From the NCBI RefSeq assembly GCF_902459685.1, contig NZ_CABPSF010000001.1, positions 868,001 through 932,000 on the forward strand: 64,000 nucleotides of DNA, written 5' to 3'. The notes under the pieces are model-generated. The model saw only the letters and a program-made list of their open reading frames with translations, was not told the origin of the DNA and did not search any database. The DNA is from Pandoraea iniqua. Its GTDB lineage: Bacteria > Pseudomonadota > Gammaproteobacteria > Burkholderiales > Burkholderiaceae. Every line of letters begins with the position of its first letter. The stretch's first letter is position 1. The position numbers and the translations under genes were made by a program. Shown here piece after piece: positions 41,591 to 49,882 of this stretch.

Positions 41591-42499
41591 ATGCAACTCC
41601 GGTGGCTTGAAGACTTCGTCGAACTCGCACGCACGCGCAGTTTTACGCGGGCGGCCGAGAACCGTTTCGTCACGCACCCGGCGTTCGGACGGCGCATTCG
41701 TGCGCTGGAAGAATGGGTCGGCACCCGGCTTGTTGAGCGCACCAAACCGCTCGAACTCACCGCCGCGGGGACCGTCTTTCTCGATGCGGCGACCAACGCC
41801 CTCGAAATTCTGCACGGCGCCCGCACGCATTTGCAGGATGCCGCCCCCACGCTCGAAAACAACCTGAAGATCGCGACCGGCCGCACGCTCGCCGCGACGT
41901 TTTTCCCCGACTGGTATGAAGCGACGGCCTCGCGCATCGGCTTTTTCACGGCCACGCTGTCGACCAGCGGCGCCGAGGAAGCGATTCTGCGGCTGGCCTC
42001 GGGCGAAGTCGATCTGCTGCTCGTGTATTCGAGCCCGCACACGCGGCTGCTCATCGACCGGGAGCGCTTCGACTGGCTGACGGTGTCGCGCGAGGTGCTG
42101 GTGCCGGTGAGCGCGCTCGACGCGAAGGGGCGCGCAAAGTACCGTCTGGCTGCGGGGCCGACCCCCATTCCATGGCTGGCGTTTGCCCGCACGCTCACAC
42201 TGCGTGCCGTACTGGCGCGTCATCTGGCGGAAATGCCGAACCGGCCGACGCTCAAGCCCGTCTATCAGGCCGACTCCTATGAGGCGATTCTTGCAATGGC
42301 CCGGCGCGGTGCCGGCATCGCATGGCTGCCGCAGCGCTTGGTGGCCGACGACGTGAGCCGAGGCACGCTCGCCATCGTCGGCGGCAAGGATTGGCAGATT
42401 GGATTCGACATTGCGTTATACCGGCGGCGCCACCAGCCGCATCACGTGCTCGATGCCATCTGGCAGGCCGCCCAGCGCGACGCCGACGACGCGCCTTGA
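41591..42499 (+). CDS. LysR-family transcriptional regulator
   Basis: A 302-residue LysR protein starting MQLRWLEDFVELARTRSFTR with an HTH in ENRFVTHPAFGRRIRALEEW and an effector domain (KPVYQADSYEAILAMARRGA, then GIAWLPQRLVADDVS). GAGGAAA precedes the ATG. It lies 37 bases after ruvA in the same direction but is unlikely to regulate it; its target is not evident. It belongs to the group that controls dicarboxylate or hypochlorite-response genes, to judge only from the N-terminal variant THPAFGRRI. Confidence 0.82.
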   Translation: MQLRWLEDFVELARTRSFTRAAENRFVTHPAFGRRIRALEEWVGTRLVERTKPLELTAAGTVFLDAATNALEILHGARTHLQDAAPTLENNLKIATGRTLAATFFPDWYEATASRIGFFTATLSTSGAEEAILRLASGEVDLLLVYSSPHTRLLIDRERFDWLTVSREVLVPVSALDAKGRAKYRLAAGPTPIPWLAFARTLTLRAVLARHLAEMPNRPTLKPVYQADSYEAILAMARRGAGIAWLPQRLVADDVSRGTLAIVGGKDWQIGFDIALYRRRHQPHHVLDAIWQAAQRDADDAP

Positions 42500-42542
42500 G
42501 CGCGCCGACCGGGCCCGTTTCCTCTGGATCAACTCACCTGCG

Positions 42543-43568
42543 TCATTGCGGCCGAAGCGACGCCATGCCCTGCTTGAGGTAATCGATCAGGCGCGCATCG
42601 ACCAACGTGCCTGCCATCATTTCCGGCTCGTTCATGTGGGCAGCTCGAATCTTCGCGTGTGTCGCGGGGTTGTCGCCAGCGTACGAGCGGAAGTACGTCA
42701 TCCACCGTTGCACGAGCGTCTGGACGTCCGGCGACTGCGGCGGCGTACCTTTTTCCAGATGATCGCGTAGCTCGCCAATGAGCACGGGCCACTCGTAGGT
42801 GTAGGTCAGGTAGTTCGCCTGCAAGAAGCGGAATTCATCCTCGTCGAGGTACTTCGCGTAGATCGCGAACTTCGTTTGCGCGAAGGCTTCCTGCACGAAG
42901 CGCATCAGTTCGGGCGTGATGCCCGTTTGCGTCACCATCTGCGATTCGGTCGTGTGCATGTGATTGAGCTTGGCGAGCAGCCGGGCGTCGCCGCCCGTGT
43001 CGCGCTCGACCATCGCCATCCAGCGGCGCGCGGCTGCCTGCGCCGCCGTGCTCTGCGGCGTGTCGCCGCTCGCCATCAGGGCCTGCACATGGGCCACCAT
43101 TGCGGGCCATTCGGTCTCGCGCGCGACGTCGTTCTGATAGAGCGGCAGGCGGGCGAGCTCGTCCTTCGTGAAGTACTTGTCGTACATGGTCATCAACTCC
43201 AGCGTTGTCAGCCATTCGGCAAGATCCGGCGCTTCGCCGCTGTCCAGTTGCGTGCGCAAGCCAGTGAGCCGGTCGCGCAGCCGGGCGGCCTCGTCGATCT
43301 GATGCGTGAGCATGTCGATCTGACGGGTAATCAGCGAGGCCAGCGGTACGTCGGGTCTTGCCAACCAAGTGCCGATGTCGGTGAGCGACATCCCGAAACG
43401 GCGCAGCGCCTGAATCTGGTGCAGGCGGGCAACGTCGCTGCGGTCGTAGAGTCGATATCCGGCATCGGAGCGCGCCGAAGGCGTGAGCAGGCCGAGCGTG
43501 TCGTAGTGGTGGAGCGTGCGCACCGTCAGGCCGCAGCGTTTGGCTAATTCACCGACTTTGAGCAACAT
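42543..43568 (-). CDS. MerR-family regulator with two TipAS-like domains
   Basis: A 341-residue regulator. The MerR HTH is KVGELAKRCGLTVRTLHHYD, then TPSARSDAGYRLYDRSDV, followed by a dimerisation helix (LITRQIDMLTHQIDEAARLR). The C-terminal 210 residues contain two similar copies of a TipAS-like drug/peptide-binding fold: EWPAMVAHVQALMASGDTPQ with RRWMAMV, and EWPVLIGELRDHLEKGTPPQ with QRWMTYF. TipAS proteins sense thiopeptides and hydrophobic drugs. GGGAG seven bases upstream supports ATG 43568. It is separated from kgtP by two strong hairpins. Ligand and targets unknown. Confidence 0.85.
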   Translation of the reverse strand: MLLKVGELAKRCGLTVRTLHHYDTLGLLTPSARSDAGYRLYDRSDVARLHQIQALRRFGMSLTDIGTWLARPDVPLASLITRQIDMLTHQIDEAARLRDRLTGLRTQLDSGEAPDLAEWLTTLELMTMYDKYFTKDELARLPLYQNDVARETEWPAMVAHVQALMASGDTPQSTAAQAAARRWMAMVERDTGGDARLLAKLNHMHTTESQMVTQTGITPELMRFVQEAFAQTKFAIYAKYLDEDEFRFLQANYLTYTYEWPVLIGELRDHLEKGTPPQSPDVQTLVQRWMTYFRSYAGDNPATHAKIRAAHMNEPEMMAGTLVDARLIDYLKQGMASLRPQ

Positions 43569-43691
43569 CCGGGCACTCCCATCATCTTCTGGCGTAAGAC
43601 AAGGCTGAAGGCTCACGTAACGTGAGGGTCAAGGGATTTTATGCGACGGAATCGAAGGGAGGGGAAGGCGGAAGCAAGGAGGGAGGCTGAG

Positions 43692-43714
43692 CGTCCCGCC
43701 GGGGAGGCGGGACG
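43692..43714 (-). terminator. 9-bp GC-rich hairpin downstream of kgtP
   Basis: CGTCCCGCC (43692-43700) pairs perfectly with GGCGGGACG (43706-43714), loop GGGGA. It lies about 50-70 bases past the kgtP stop. There is no T-run, so it is a stem-loop of terminator type at best. Confidence 0.5.
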
Positions 43715-43727
43715 TGTCATGCAGTGA

Positions 43728-43758
43728 CAGACCGGCGCGAGCCCAGCGCGCCGGTCTG
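43728..43758 (-). terminator. 12-bp hairpin immediately after kgtP
   Basis: CAGACCGGCGCG (43728-43739) pairs perfectly with CGCGCCGGTCTG (43747-43758), loop of seven bases, beginning six bases past the kgtP stop. Together with the next hairpin it probably ends the kgtP transcript before the MerR gene. No T-run is visible. Confidence 0.6.
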
Positions 43759-43763
43759 CGGCA

Positions 43764-45083
43764 TCAATGCTCGTGATGCAGGTACTTTGCCTGACGCGGC
43801 AAGCGCAGGCTGACGAAGAACGCGATCACCATCATGGCCGTCACGTACCAGTAGAACGTCGGTTCCTGACCGGCTTTCTTCAGGCCGAGGGCCACGTATT
43901 CCGCCGAGCCGCCGAAGATCGCGTTAGCGACCGCGTAGGCCAGGCCCACGCCCAGTGCACGGACTTCCGTCGGGAACATTTCGGCCTTCACGATACCGCT
44001 GATCGACGTGTAGAAGCTCACGATCGCCAGCGCCAGCGAGATCAGCAGGAACGCCGCGATCGGGCTTTGCACCGTCTTGAGCGCCGTCAGGATAGGCACC
44101 ACGGCAATCGCACCGAGAAAACCGAACAGCAGCATGTTGTTACGGCGGCCGATACGGTCCGACAGCATGCCGAAGATCGGCTGCATGCACATGTACACGA
44201 ACAGACAGCCCGTCATGATGTAGCTGGCGGTCTTGATCGGCATGCCGGCCGTGTTGACCAGATACTTCTGCATGTAGGTCGTGAACGTGTAGAAGATCAG
44301 CGAGCCGCCGGCGGTGTAACCCAGCACCGTGAAGAACGCGGCCTTGTGGTTACGGAACAGGCCCGCGAGCGTGCCGGCTTCACGATTCGTCCGGCTGGCG
44401 GCCGTCGACGTTTCGTGCAGCGTACGGCGCAGCATGAGCGCCACCACGGCCGTGATCGCGCCGACCACGAACGGAATGCGCCAGCCCCATGCCTTGAGTT
44501 CGGCTTCGTCGAGCAATTGCTGAAGAATCACAACCACGAGCACGGCGAGCAACTGGCCGCCGATGAGCGTCACGTACTGGAACGACGAGAAGAAGCCGCG
44601 ACGGCCTTTGAGCGCGACTTCACTCATGTAGGTTGCCGTGGTGCCGTACTCGCCACCGACCGACAGACCTTGCAGCAGACGCGCGAACAGCAGCAGCGCC
44701 GGCGCCCAGTTGCCGATGCTGGCGTACGTGGGCAGCGCGGCGATGAGCAGCGAGCCGAAGCACATCATCATCACGGAGATGACCATCGAGTTCTTGCGGC
44801 CCTGACGGTCGGCGATACGGCCGAAGATCCAGCCGCCGATCGGGCGCATCAGGAAGCCCGCCGCAAACACACCCGCCGTGTTGAGCAACTGCGCCGTCGG
44901 GTCGGAACTCGGGAAGAACGCCGGCGCGAAGTAGATCGCGCAGAACGCATAGATATAGAAGTCGAACCACTCGACCAGATTCCCGGACGAGGCCGCCACG
45001 ATGGCGAAGACGCGTTTGCGCACTTCTTCCGGCGTGGGCGGGGCGTTGGTGGTGTCGGCGCTCGTTGTGACTGTGTCTCTCAT
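43764..45083 (-). CDS. kgtP: MFS transporter, metabolite:H+ symporter (KgtP-like 2-oxoglutarate permease)
   Basis: A 439-residue 12-helix carrier of the MHS family. [20 protein letters not shown] in the first helix and [20 protein letters not shown] in loop 2-3 are diagnostic, and [20 protein letters not shown] matches the KgtP/ShiA group. Proton-coupled import of 2-oxoglutarate or a similar dicarboxylate is the expected role; related members carry proline/betaine, citrate or shikimate, so the substrate is probable, not proven. The gene is monocistronic and ends in two strong hairpins. Confidence 0.85.
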   Translation of the reverse strand: MRDTVTTSADTTNAPPTPEEVRKRVFAIVAASSGNLVEWFDFYIYAFCAIYFAPAFFPSSDPTAQLLNTAGVFAAGFLMRPIGGWIFGRIADRQGRKNSMVISVMMMCFGSLLIAALPTYASIGNWAPALLLFARLLQGLSVGGEYGTTATYMSEVALKGRRGFFSSFQYVTLIGGQLLAVLVVVILQQLLDEAELKAWGWRIPFVVGAITAVVALMLRRTLHETSTAASRTNREAGTLAGLFRNHKAAFFTVLGYTAGGSLIFYTFTTYMQKYLVNTAGMPIKTASYIMTGCLFVYMCMQPIFGMLSDRIGRRNNMLLFGFLGAIAVVPILTALKTVQSPIAAFLLISLALAIVSFYTSISGIVKAEMFPTEVRALGVGLAYAVANAIFGGSAEYVALGLKKAGQEPTFYWYVTAMMVIAFFVSLRLPRQAKYLHHEH

Positions 45084-45661
45084 TTCTATTGGCGATGTGC
45101 GGCATCGCGTTAATCACGTTGCAACATGACGCAAATGCGATGGGTCCATCCAATATGCACTTCACACATTAACGAATCCGCACATCGCGTCGCGGGGGCG
45201 GGGCAACTATAGCGGTTACCCGCAGGCCGGGGCAATGCCCACGCGCCGGATTGATCATTTCGGAATTGGAAATAATCGCCGGGATTGTTGCGTTGCAGCA
45301 TGGTGATCGGCCGCGTCAGACGGTGATCTGCACCGCGTGAAGGCCTGTTTCGGCAGGGAGTACGAGGGCGCAAAAATTCTTTGAATTTCTCGCCATGCGA
45401 GACGGGGGGCGGCCACATGGCACGGTGCGATCCGCTGCAAACCGCAGCGAGCCGCCGCGAACCGTTATGACTCGTTATGACCCGGACGCGAAGCGTATTT
45501 CTCGCAGGCACTTATTTGCTTTTCGATATCCATTGGTTAGCCGCGCGCGGGCGGGTCAGTACCATGAAGGGCTACTTCGTCCGTTGGCCCTCACGCGTGC
45601 GGGCCGTCCGAAGTGGTCCGATTTGGCCCGATTCGGCCAGAAGCAAACCAGCAGTGAAGTC
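45084..45661. other. 578-base divergent spacer upstream of kgtP and ghrA
   Basis: No gene is supported. The open frame upstream of ghrA on the plus strand reaches 45395 but has no ribosome site and no family similarity. An AAATTC-TTT-GAATTT inverted repeat lies at 45374-45388, and the stretch at 45240-45310 is relatively AT-rich. Both promoters should be here, but none is clear by eye. Confidence 0.45.
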
Positions 45662-46609
45662 ATGCAAGGCGATACGTTATTGATCAAGTCGGGCGGTGAG
45701 GCGGCGCTCACAGAGTGGCAGCATCACTTCGCCCGCCTGATGCCCGGGCTGCGGGTGTACGGCTGGGACGATCCCTTCGTCGATGCACGCTGCGTGAAAT
45801 ACGCGCTCGTGTTTCAGCCCGATCACGGGCGGCTGGCCGACTATCCGAAGTTGCGATTGATTCTGAGCGCGGCGGCGGGCGTCGACCATATTCTGGCCGA
45901 CCCGGCGTTGCCCGCCAATGTGCCGATCGTGCGCATGATGACCGACGAGACGCGCGAGCGCATGAGCGACTACGTGACGTGGGCGGCGCTCTCCATCGTG
46001 CGCGACATGCCGGTGCTGATCGCCGCGCAGCGCGACGGCGAGTGGGCCAACGCGCGCACCGGGCGGCTCGCCCGCGACACCCGTGTCAGTGTGCTGGGGC
46101 TGGGCGAACTGGGCCGGGCCGTGGCGTCGCGGCTGCGTGTGCATGGCTTCCAAGTGAACGGTTGGGCACGCACGTCGAAGTCGCTTGAAGGCGTGAACGT
46201 CTTCGCCGGTGAATCGCAGCGCAACGCGATGCTCGCGCAGACCGACATTCTGATCAATCTCCTGCCCGATACGCCTGCGACGCGGGGCATTCTGGATCGC
46301 GGGTTATTCGCTCGCCTGCCCGCCGGTGCGAGTCTGATTCAGGTCGGACGCGGCGCACATCTGGACCGGCGGGCGTTGCTCGACGCCCTCGACAGTGGCC
46401 GGTTGCGCTCGGCCGTGCTCGATGTCTTCGATCTCGAACCGCTGCCACCCGATGACGCGCTGCGGCGCCATCCGAAGATCGTCATCACGCCGCACATCGC
46501 CTCCACCGTGTCGTACGCGGCGCGGGCGCGGCAGGTGGCCGATGTGCTCGGTGCGCACTTGCGAGGCGCGCCACTGCCATTTGTCTACGACGCTACGCGA
46601 GGGTACTGA
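45662..46609 (+). CDS. ghrA: glyoxylate/hydroxypyruvate reductase, GhrA-like
   Basis: A 315-residue D-2-hydroxyacid dehydrogenase. RVSVLGLGELGRAVASRLRV is the Rossmann motif, QVGRGAHLDRRALLDALDSG the family signature, LDVFDLEPLPPDDAL carries the catalytic Glu and ITPHIAS the catalytic His. The V-GRG-AHL variant and length match GhrA, which reduces glyoxylate to glycolate and hydroxypyruvate to D-glycerate with NADPH. ATG 45662 is taken because homology begins there; the ribosome site is weak. A GntR gene follows after five bases and is probably co-transcribed. Confidence 0.85.
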   Translation: MQGDTLLIKSGGEAALTEWQHHFARLMPGLRVYGWDDPFVDARCVKYALVFQPDHGRLADYPKLRLILSAAAGVDHILADPALPANVPIVRMMTDETRERMSDYVTWAALSIVRDMPVLIAAQRDGEWANARTGRLARDTRVSVLGLGELGRAVASRLRVHGFQVNGWARTSKSLEGVNVFAGESQRNAMLAQTDILINLLPDTPATRGILDRGLFARLPAGASLIQVGRGAHLDRRALLDALDSGRLRSAVLDVFDLEPLPPDDALRRHPKIVITPHIASTVSYAARARQVADVLGAHLRGAPLPFVYDATRGY

Positions 46610-46614
46610 CGCCC

Positions 46615-47373
46615 ATGAAATTCTCATCGAATGCTTCCCCCGACGCGGGGGGAGACCCGGCGCCCGCCGACGTCGCTGCCATCGCACGCGGCGAAGAAGC
46701 TTATGAACGCATCCGGCGCGACGTGCTGGCCTGCGCGATCATGCCGGGCACGATCATCAGCGAGGCGGAACTGATGCGCCGCTACGAGATTGGCCGCGCC
46801 AGTTGCCGGGTAGCGCTCGTACGGCTCGTGCATGAAGGGTTCGCGCGTGCAATTCCCCGGCAAGGTTATCGCATCGCACCCATCACACTGGCCGACGTCG
46901 AAGAGATCTTCAACCTGCGCGCGCAGCTCGAGCCGATGGCGGCACGGCTGGCCTGCGGCAACGTCGACACCGACCTGTTACAGCGCTTGAACGACGCCTG
47001 CGAAGCGCCCAACGCCCACAAGCCGATTGGCCATCAGATCGACTGGTTTTTGCACACCAATCGAAAATTCCATCTGACGATTGCGGCGGCCAGCGGCAAC
47101 GCCCGGCTTTATCGAACGCTGGCCGGGTTGATGGACGACATGGAACGGCTGGTGTCGCTGGGCTTCGGCGTGCAGGGCATCCGGCCCCGCATCGAGAGCG
47201 ATCACGAAAGCATTATCTCGGCACTCGCGGCGAGCAACCCGGCGCGCGCCGAAGCGCTCGCCCGCCGCCATATCGAGACCTTCCTTGCGCAGACGAAGGA
47301 GCAGGTGTTCGCCAGCCTGTCGACGGCAGGCGCGTGGCTGCCGTACTTCTCCATCGCCGAATTGCGCAAATAG
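46615..47373 (+). CDS. GntR-family (FCD) transcriptional regulator
   Basis: A 252-residue regulator: HTH in GEEAYERIRRDVLACAIMPG with EAELMRRYEIGRASCRVALV, then an FCD domain (VEEIFNLRAQLEPMAARLAC, HTNRKFHLTIAAASGNARLY, SDHESIISALAASNPARAEA) with the usual metal-binding histidines. It directly follows the GhrA-like gene and is convergent with the long ABC/acyl-CoA operon, whose stop is 14 bases away. It may control either. Sensed ligand unknown; FCD proteins generally bind small carboxylic acids. Confidence 0.87.
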   Translation: MKFSSNASPDAGGDPAPADVAAIARGEEAYERIRRDVLACAIMPGTIISEAELMRRYEIGRASCRVALVRLVHEGFARAIPRQGYRIAPITLADVEEIFNLRAQLEPMAARLACGNVDTDLLQRLNDACEAPNAHKPIGHQIDWFLHTNRKFHLTIAAASGNARLYRTLAGLMDDMERLVSLGFGVQGIRPRIESDHESIISALAASNPARAEALARRHIETFLAQTKEQVFASLSTAGAWLPYFSIAELRK

Positions 47374-47386
47374 TTTCATCGCCGGA

Positions 47387-49045
47387 TCAGGCAGCCGAGA
47401 GCGACGGTGCGTCGCGCCAGCCGCGCCCCGGAATGGCATCGAGCAGTGAGCGCGTGTAAGGATGCGACGGCGCGCCGAAGATCGCCGACGTATCGCCGTA
47501 CTCCACCACGTTGCCCGACTTCATGACCGCGATGTGATCGCACAGTTGTGCTGCCACGCGCAGATCGTGCGTGATGAACACCATCGACAAGCCAAGCTCC
47601 GCTCGGAGCCGTGCGAGCAGTCGCAGCACCTGCGCCTGCACGGAGACGTCGAGCGCGGAGACCGGCTCATCGGCGACCAGCACCTTGGGCCGCATGGCCA
47701 GTGCGCGAGCGAGCCCGATGCGTTGGCGCTGCCCGCCGGAGAATTCGTGCGGAAAGCGATCGAGCGCGTCGGCAGATAACCCCACAAGTTCGAACAACTC
47801 ACGCGCGTGGTCATGGGCCTGCTGGTGCGATTCCCCGCGCGCCATCGGCCCTTGCGTAACGATATCGCCGACGCGACGGCGCGGGTTGAGCGAACTGAAC
47901 GGGTCCTGAAATACCATCTGGATATCGAGCCCCTTCACACGCGACGCTGCATCGAGAGATTCCGGCGCGAGGTCCGCATCGCGATAGAGAATTCGCCCCG
48001 CATCCGGCGTCACCAATCGAAGGATGGTTCGCGCGAGGGTCGACTTACCCGAGCCGCTTTCACCGACGATCCCGAGCGTCTGACCGCTGCCCACTTGCAG
48101 ATTCACGTCCCGCAAGGCGGCCGTGTGCAGGTGCTTCTTGCCGAGCCAGCCATGTTTGCCGTAGGTCTTCTGGACCTTCTCGATGCGTAGCACCGGTGGC
48201 GTGACGTCTGGCGTGTGGGGGGTATGCCCGACCCGCGCCGACGACGGTTCGAACGATGGCAATTCAGGCACCGCAGCAATCAATGCCCGCGTGTAGTCGT
48301 GCGACGGCCGCGTGAGTACTGCGTCGACGGTGCCTTGCTCGACGATCTTGCCGTGGCGCATCACCGCGACCCGATCGGCAATCTCGGCAACCACGCCAAA
48401 GTCGTGCGTGATGAACAGCACGCCGGTGCCCTTGCGTTGCTGAAGTTCGCGAATGAGCGTGAGGATTTGCGCTTGCGTGGTCACGTCGAGCGCGGTAGTC
48501 GGCTCGTCCGCAATCAACAACTCGGGTTCCAGTGCGAGCGCCATCGCAATCATCGCGCGTTGCCGCTGCCCGCCGGAGAGTTCGTGCGGGTATCGCTTCG
48601 CGGCGTCGGACGGCGACGGAATCTGCACCGCGTCGAGCCAGTCGAGCATGCGCGCCCGGATGGTACTGCCGGGCAGCCGCGTGTGCGTGCGATAGACCTC
48701 GGCGATCTGATCGCCGATGGTGCGAAGCGGGTTGAGCGCAGTCATCGGCTCTTGAAAGATCATGCCGATGCGCGAGCCTCGCCACCGGCGGCGTTCGGCG
48801 TCGGGCAGCGTGAGCAGATTGCCTTCGCCGTGCCACGCAATACGTCCGGCGCTGGCTTGCACGCCCGAGGGCAGTAGACCCAGTAGCGCGCTGGCAGTCA
48901 TCGATTTGCCCGAGCCGCTTTCGCCCACCATGCACAGGATTTCCCCTTGCCCGAGTGAGAACGACACGTCGTGCAGTGCATGACGGCGATCCGCATTGGG
49001 CGGCAGATCGAGGGTGAGATGTTCGACGTCGAGCAGAGAGGTCAT
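47387..49045 (-). CDS. oligopeptide-type ABC transporter, fused double ATPase
   Basis: A 552-residue protein with two complete ABC ATPase domains in one chain, as in GsiA/DdpDF-type fusions. First half: VGESGSGKSMTASALLGLLP, HELSGGQRQRAMIAMALALE, LLIADEPTTALDVT. Second half: IVGESGSGKSTLARTILRLV, HEFSGGQRQRIGLARALAMR, VLVADEPVSALDVS. The C-terminal GAPSHPYTRSLLDAIPG is the oligopeptide-ATPase tail. It powers the importer made of the binding protein and two permeases in this operon. It is last in the operon, after the acyl-CoA ligase and SDR genes. Confidence 0.93.
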   Translation of the reverse strand: MTSLLDVEHLTLDLPPNADRRHALHDVSFSLGQGEILCMVGESGSGKSMTASALLGLLPSGVQASAGRIAWHGEGNLLTLPDAERRRWRGSRIGMIFQEPMTALNPLRTIGDQIAEVYRTHTRLPGSTIRARMLDWLDAVQIPSPSDAAKRYPHELSGGQRQRAMIAMALALEPELLIADEPTTALDVTTQAQILTLIRELQQRKGTGVLFITHDFGVVAEIADRVAVMRHGKIVEQGTVDAVLTRPSHDYTRALIAAVPELPSFEPSSARVGHTPHTPDVTPPVLRIEKVQKTYGKHGWLGKKHLHTAALRDVNLQVGSGQTLGIVGESGSGKSTLARTILRLVTPDAGRILYRDADLAPESLDAASRVKGLDIQMVFQDPFSSLNPRRRVGDIVTQGPMARGESHQQAHDHARELFELVGLSADALDRFPHEFSGGQRQRIGLARALAMRPKVLVADEPVSALDVSVQAQVLRLLARLRAELGLSMVFITHDLRVAAQLCDHIAVMKSGNVVEYGDTSAIFGAPSHPYTRSLLDAIPGRGWRDAPSLSAA

Positions 49046-49096
49046 GGTGACGGTCCGTGAAGTTCGCGAAGGCGCCGCGAGTCGTTGGCGAAGCGC

Positions 49097-49882
49097 TCAG
49101 AGGCGCTGGCCACCGCTCGCGTCGATACATTGGCCGGTGATCCAGCGCCCGGCGTCGCTGGCGAGAAACGCCACGATGTCAGCGATATCGCGGGGTTCGC
49201 CGACGCGGCCGAGGGCGACCGTGCGGGCGATCTCCTGACTCGCGACCGGGTCGCTCGCGCGCCGGTTGAGATCGGTGGCGGTCGCGCCGGGCAACACGGC
49301 GTTGACCGTGATGCCGCGTGCGCCCAGTTCGGCGGCGAGCAGCAGTGTGAACGCTTCCAGTCCGGCTTTCGCAGGCGCATAGACGCTCATCTCGGGATAG
49401 GCAGCGCGCGTGCCGATGGACGACACATTCACGATCCGTCCCCCGTCGCGCAGTGCGCCCAGTGCCTGCTGCGTGAGGAAGAACGGCGACTTCAGATTGA
49501 CTTGCAACACGCGGTCGAAGTCTTCCGGTGTCACGGCGTCGATGCGCGCGCGTAGGCCCACACCAGCGTTGTTCACCAGAATGTCGAACTTCGGTGCGAG
49601 GTCGCGTTCGGTCAGTGCCGAAAGGAAGCGCTCGATAAGCGTGCTCGCGCCATCCGCGGCGGAGAGATCCGCGTTTACCGCGAACGCTTTCGCGCCACCG
49701 GCGGTAAGCGTTGCGACGAGATCGTCGGCGTCCTGCTTTGCGGCGTTGTAATGCACGGCGACCATAGCACCGCGTGCTGCCAGTGCCTTGGCGATGGCGC
49801 GGCCAATGCCACGGCTCGCGCCGGTGACCAGTGCGACCTTGCCGTCAAGGCGAATGGGGTCTGTCGGGGGAACGAGGGTCAT
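49097..49882 (-). CDS. short-chain dehydrogenase/reductase
   Basis: A 261-residue classical SDR. The NAD(P) motif is VALVTGASRGIGRAIAKALA, followed by NNAG in DILVNNAGVG, and the catalytic Y-x-x-x-K in SVYAPAKAGLEAFTL; GRVGEPRDIADIVAFLASDA and ITGQCIDASGG end it. It resembles 3-oxoacyl-ACP reductase (FabG)-like enzymes. The start overlaps the preceding acyl-CoA ligase stop as ATGA, so reduction or oxidation of a hydroxyacyl/ketoacyl intermediate of that ligase product is plausible. Confidence 0.88.
   Translation of the reverse strand: MTLVPPTDPIRLDGKVALVTGASRGIGRAIAKALAARGAMVAVHYNAAKQDADDLVATLTAGGAKAFAVNADLSAADGASTLIERFLSALTERDLAPKFDILVNNAGVGLRARIDAVTPEDFDRVLQVNLKSPFFLTQQALGALRDGGRIVNVSSIGTRAAYPEMSVYAPAKAGLEAFTLLLAAELGARGITVNAVLPGATATDLNRRASDPVASQEIARTVALGRVGEPRDIADIVAFLASDAGRWITGQCIDASGGQRL

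Noticed and set aside
43767-45113. Plus-strand open frame of 448 codons across kgtP
   Set aside because: Shadow of the minus-strand MHS transporter; no recognisable domain.
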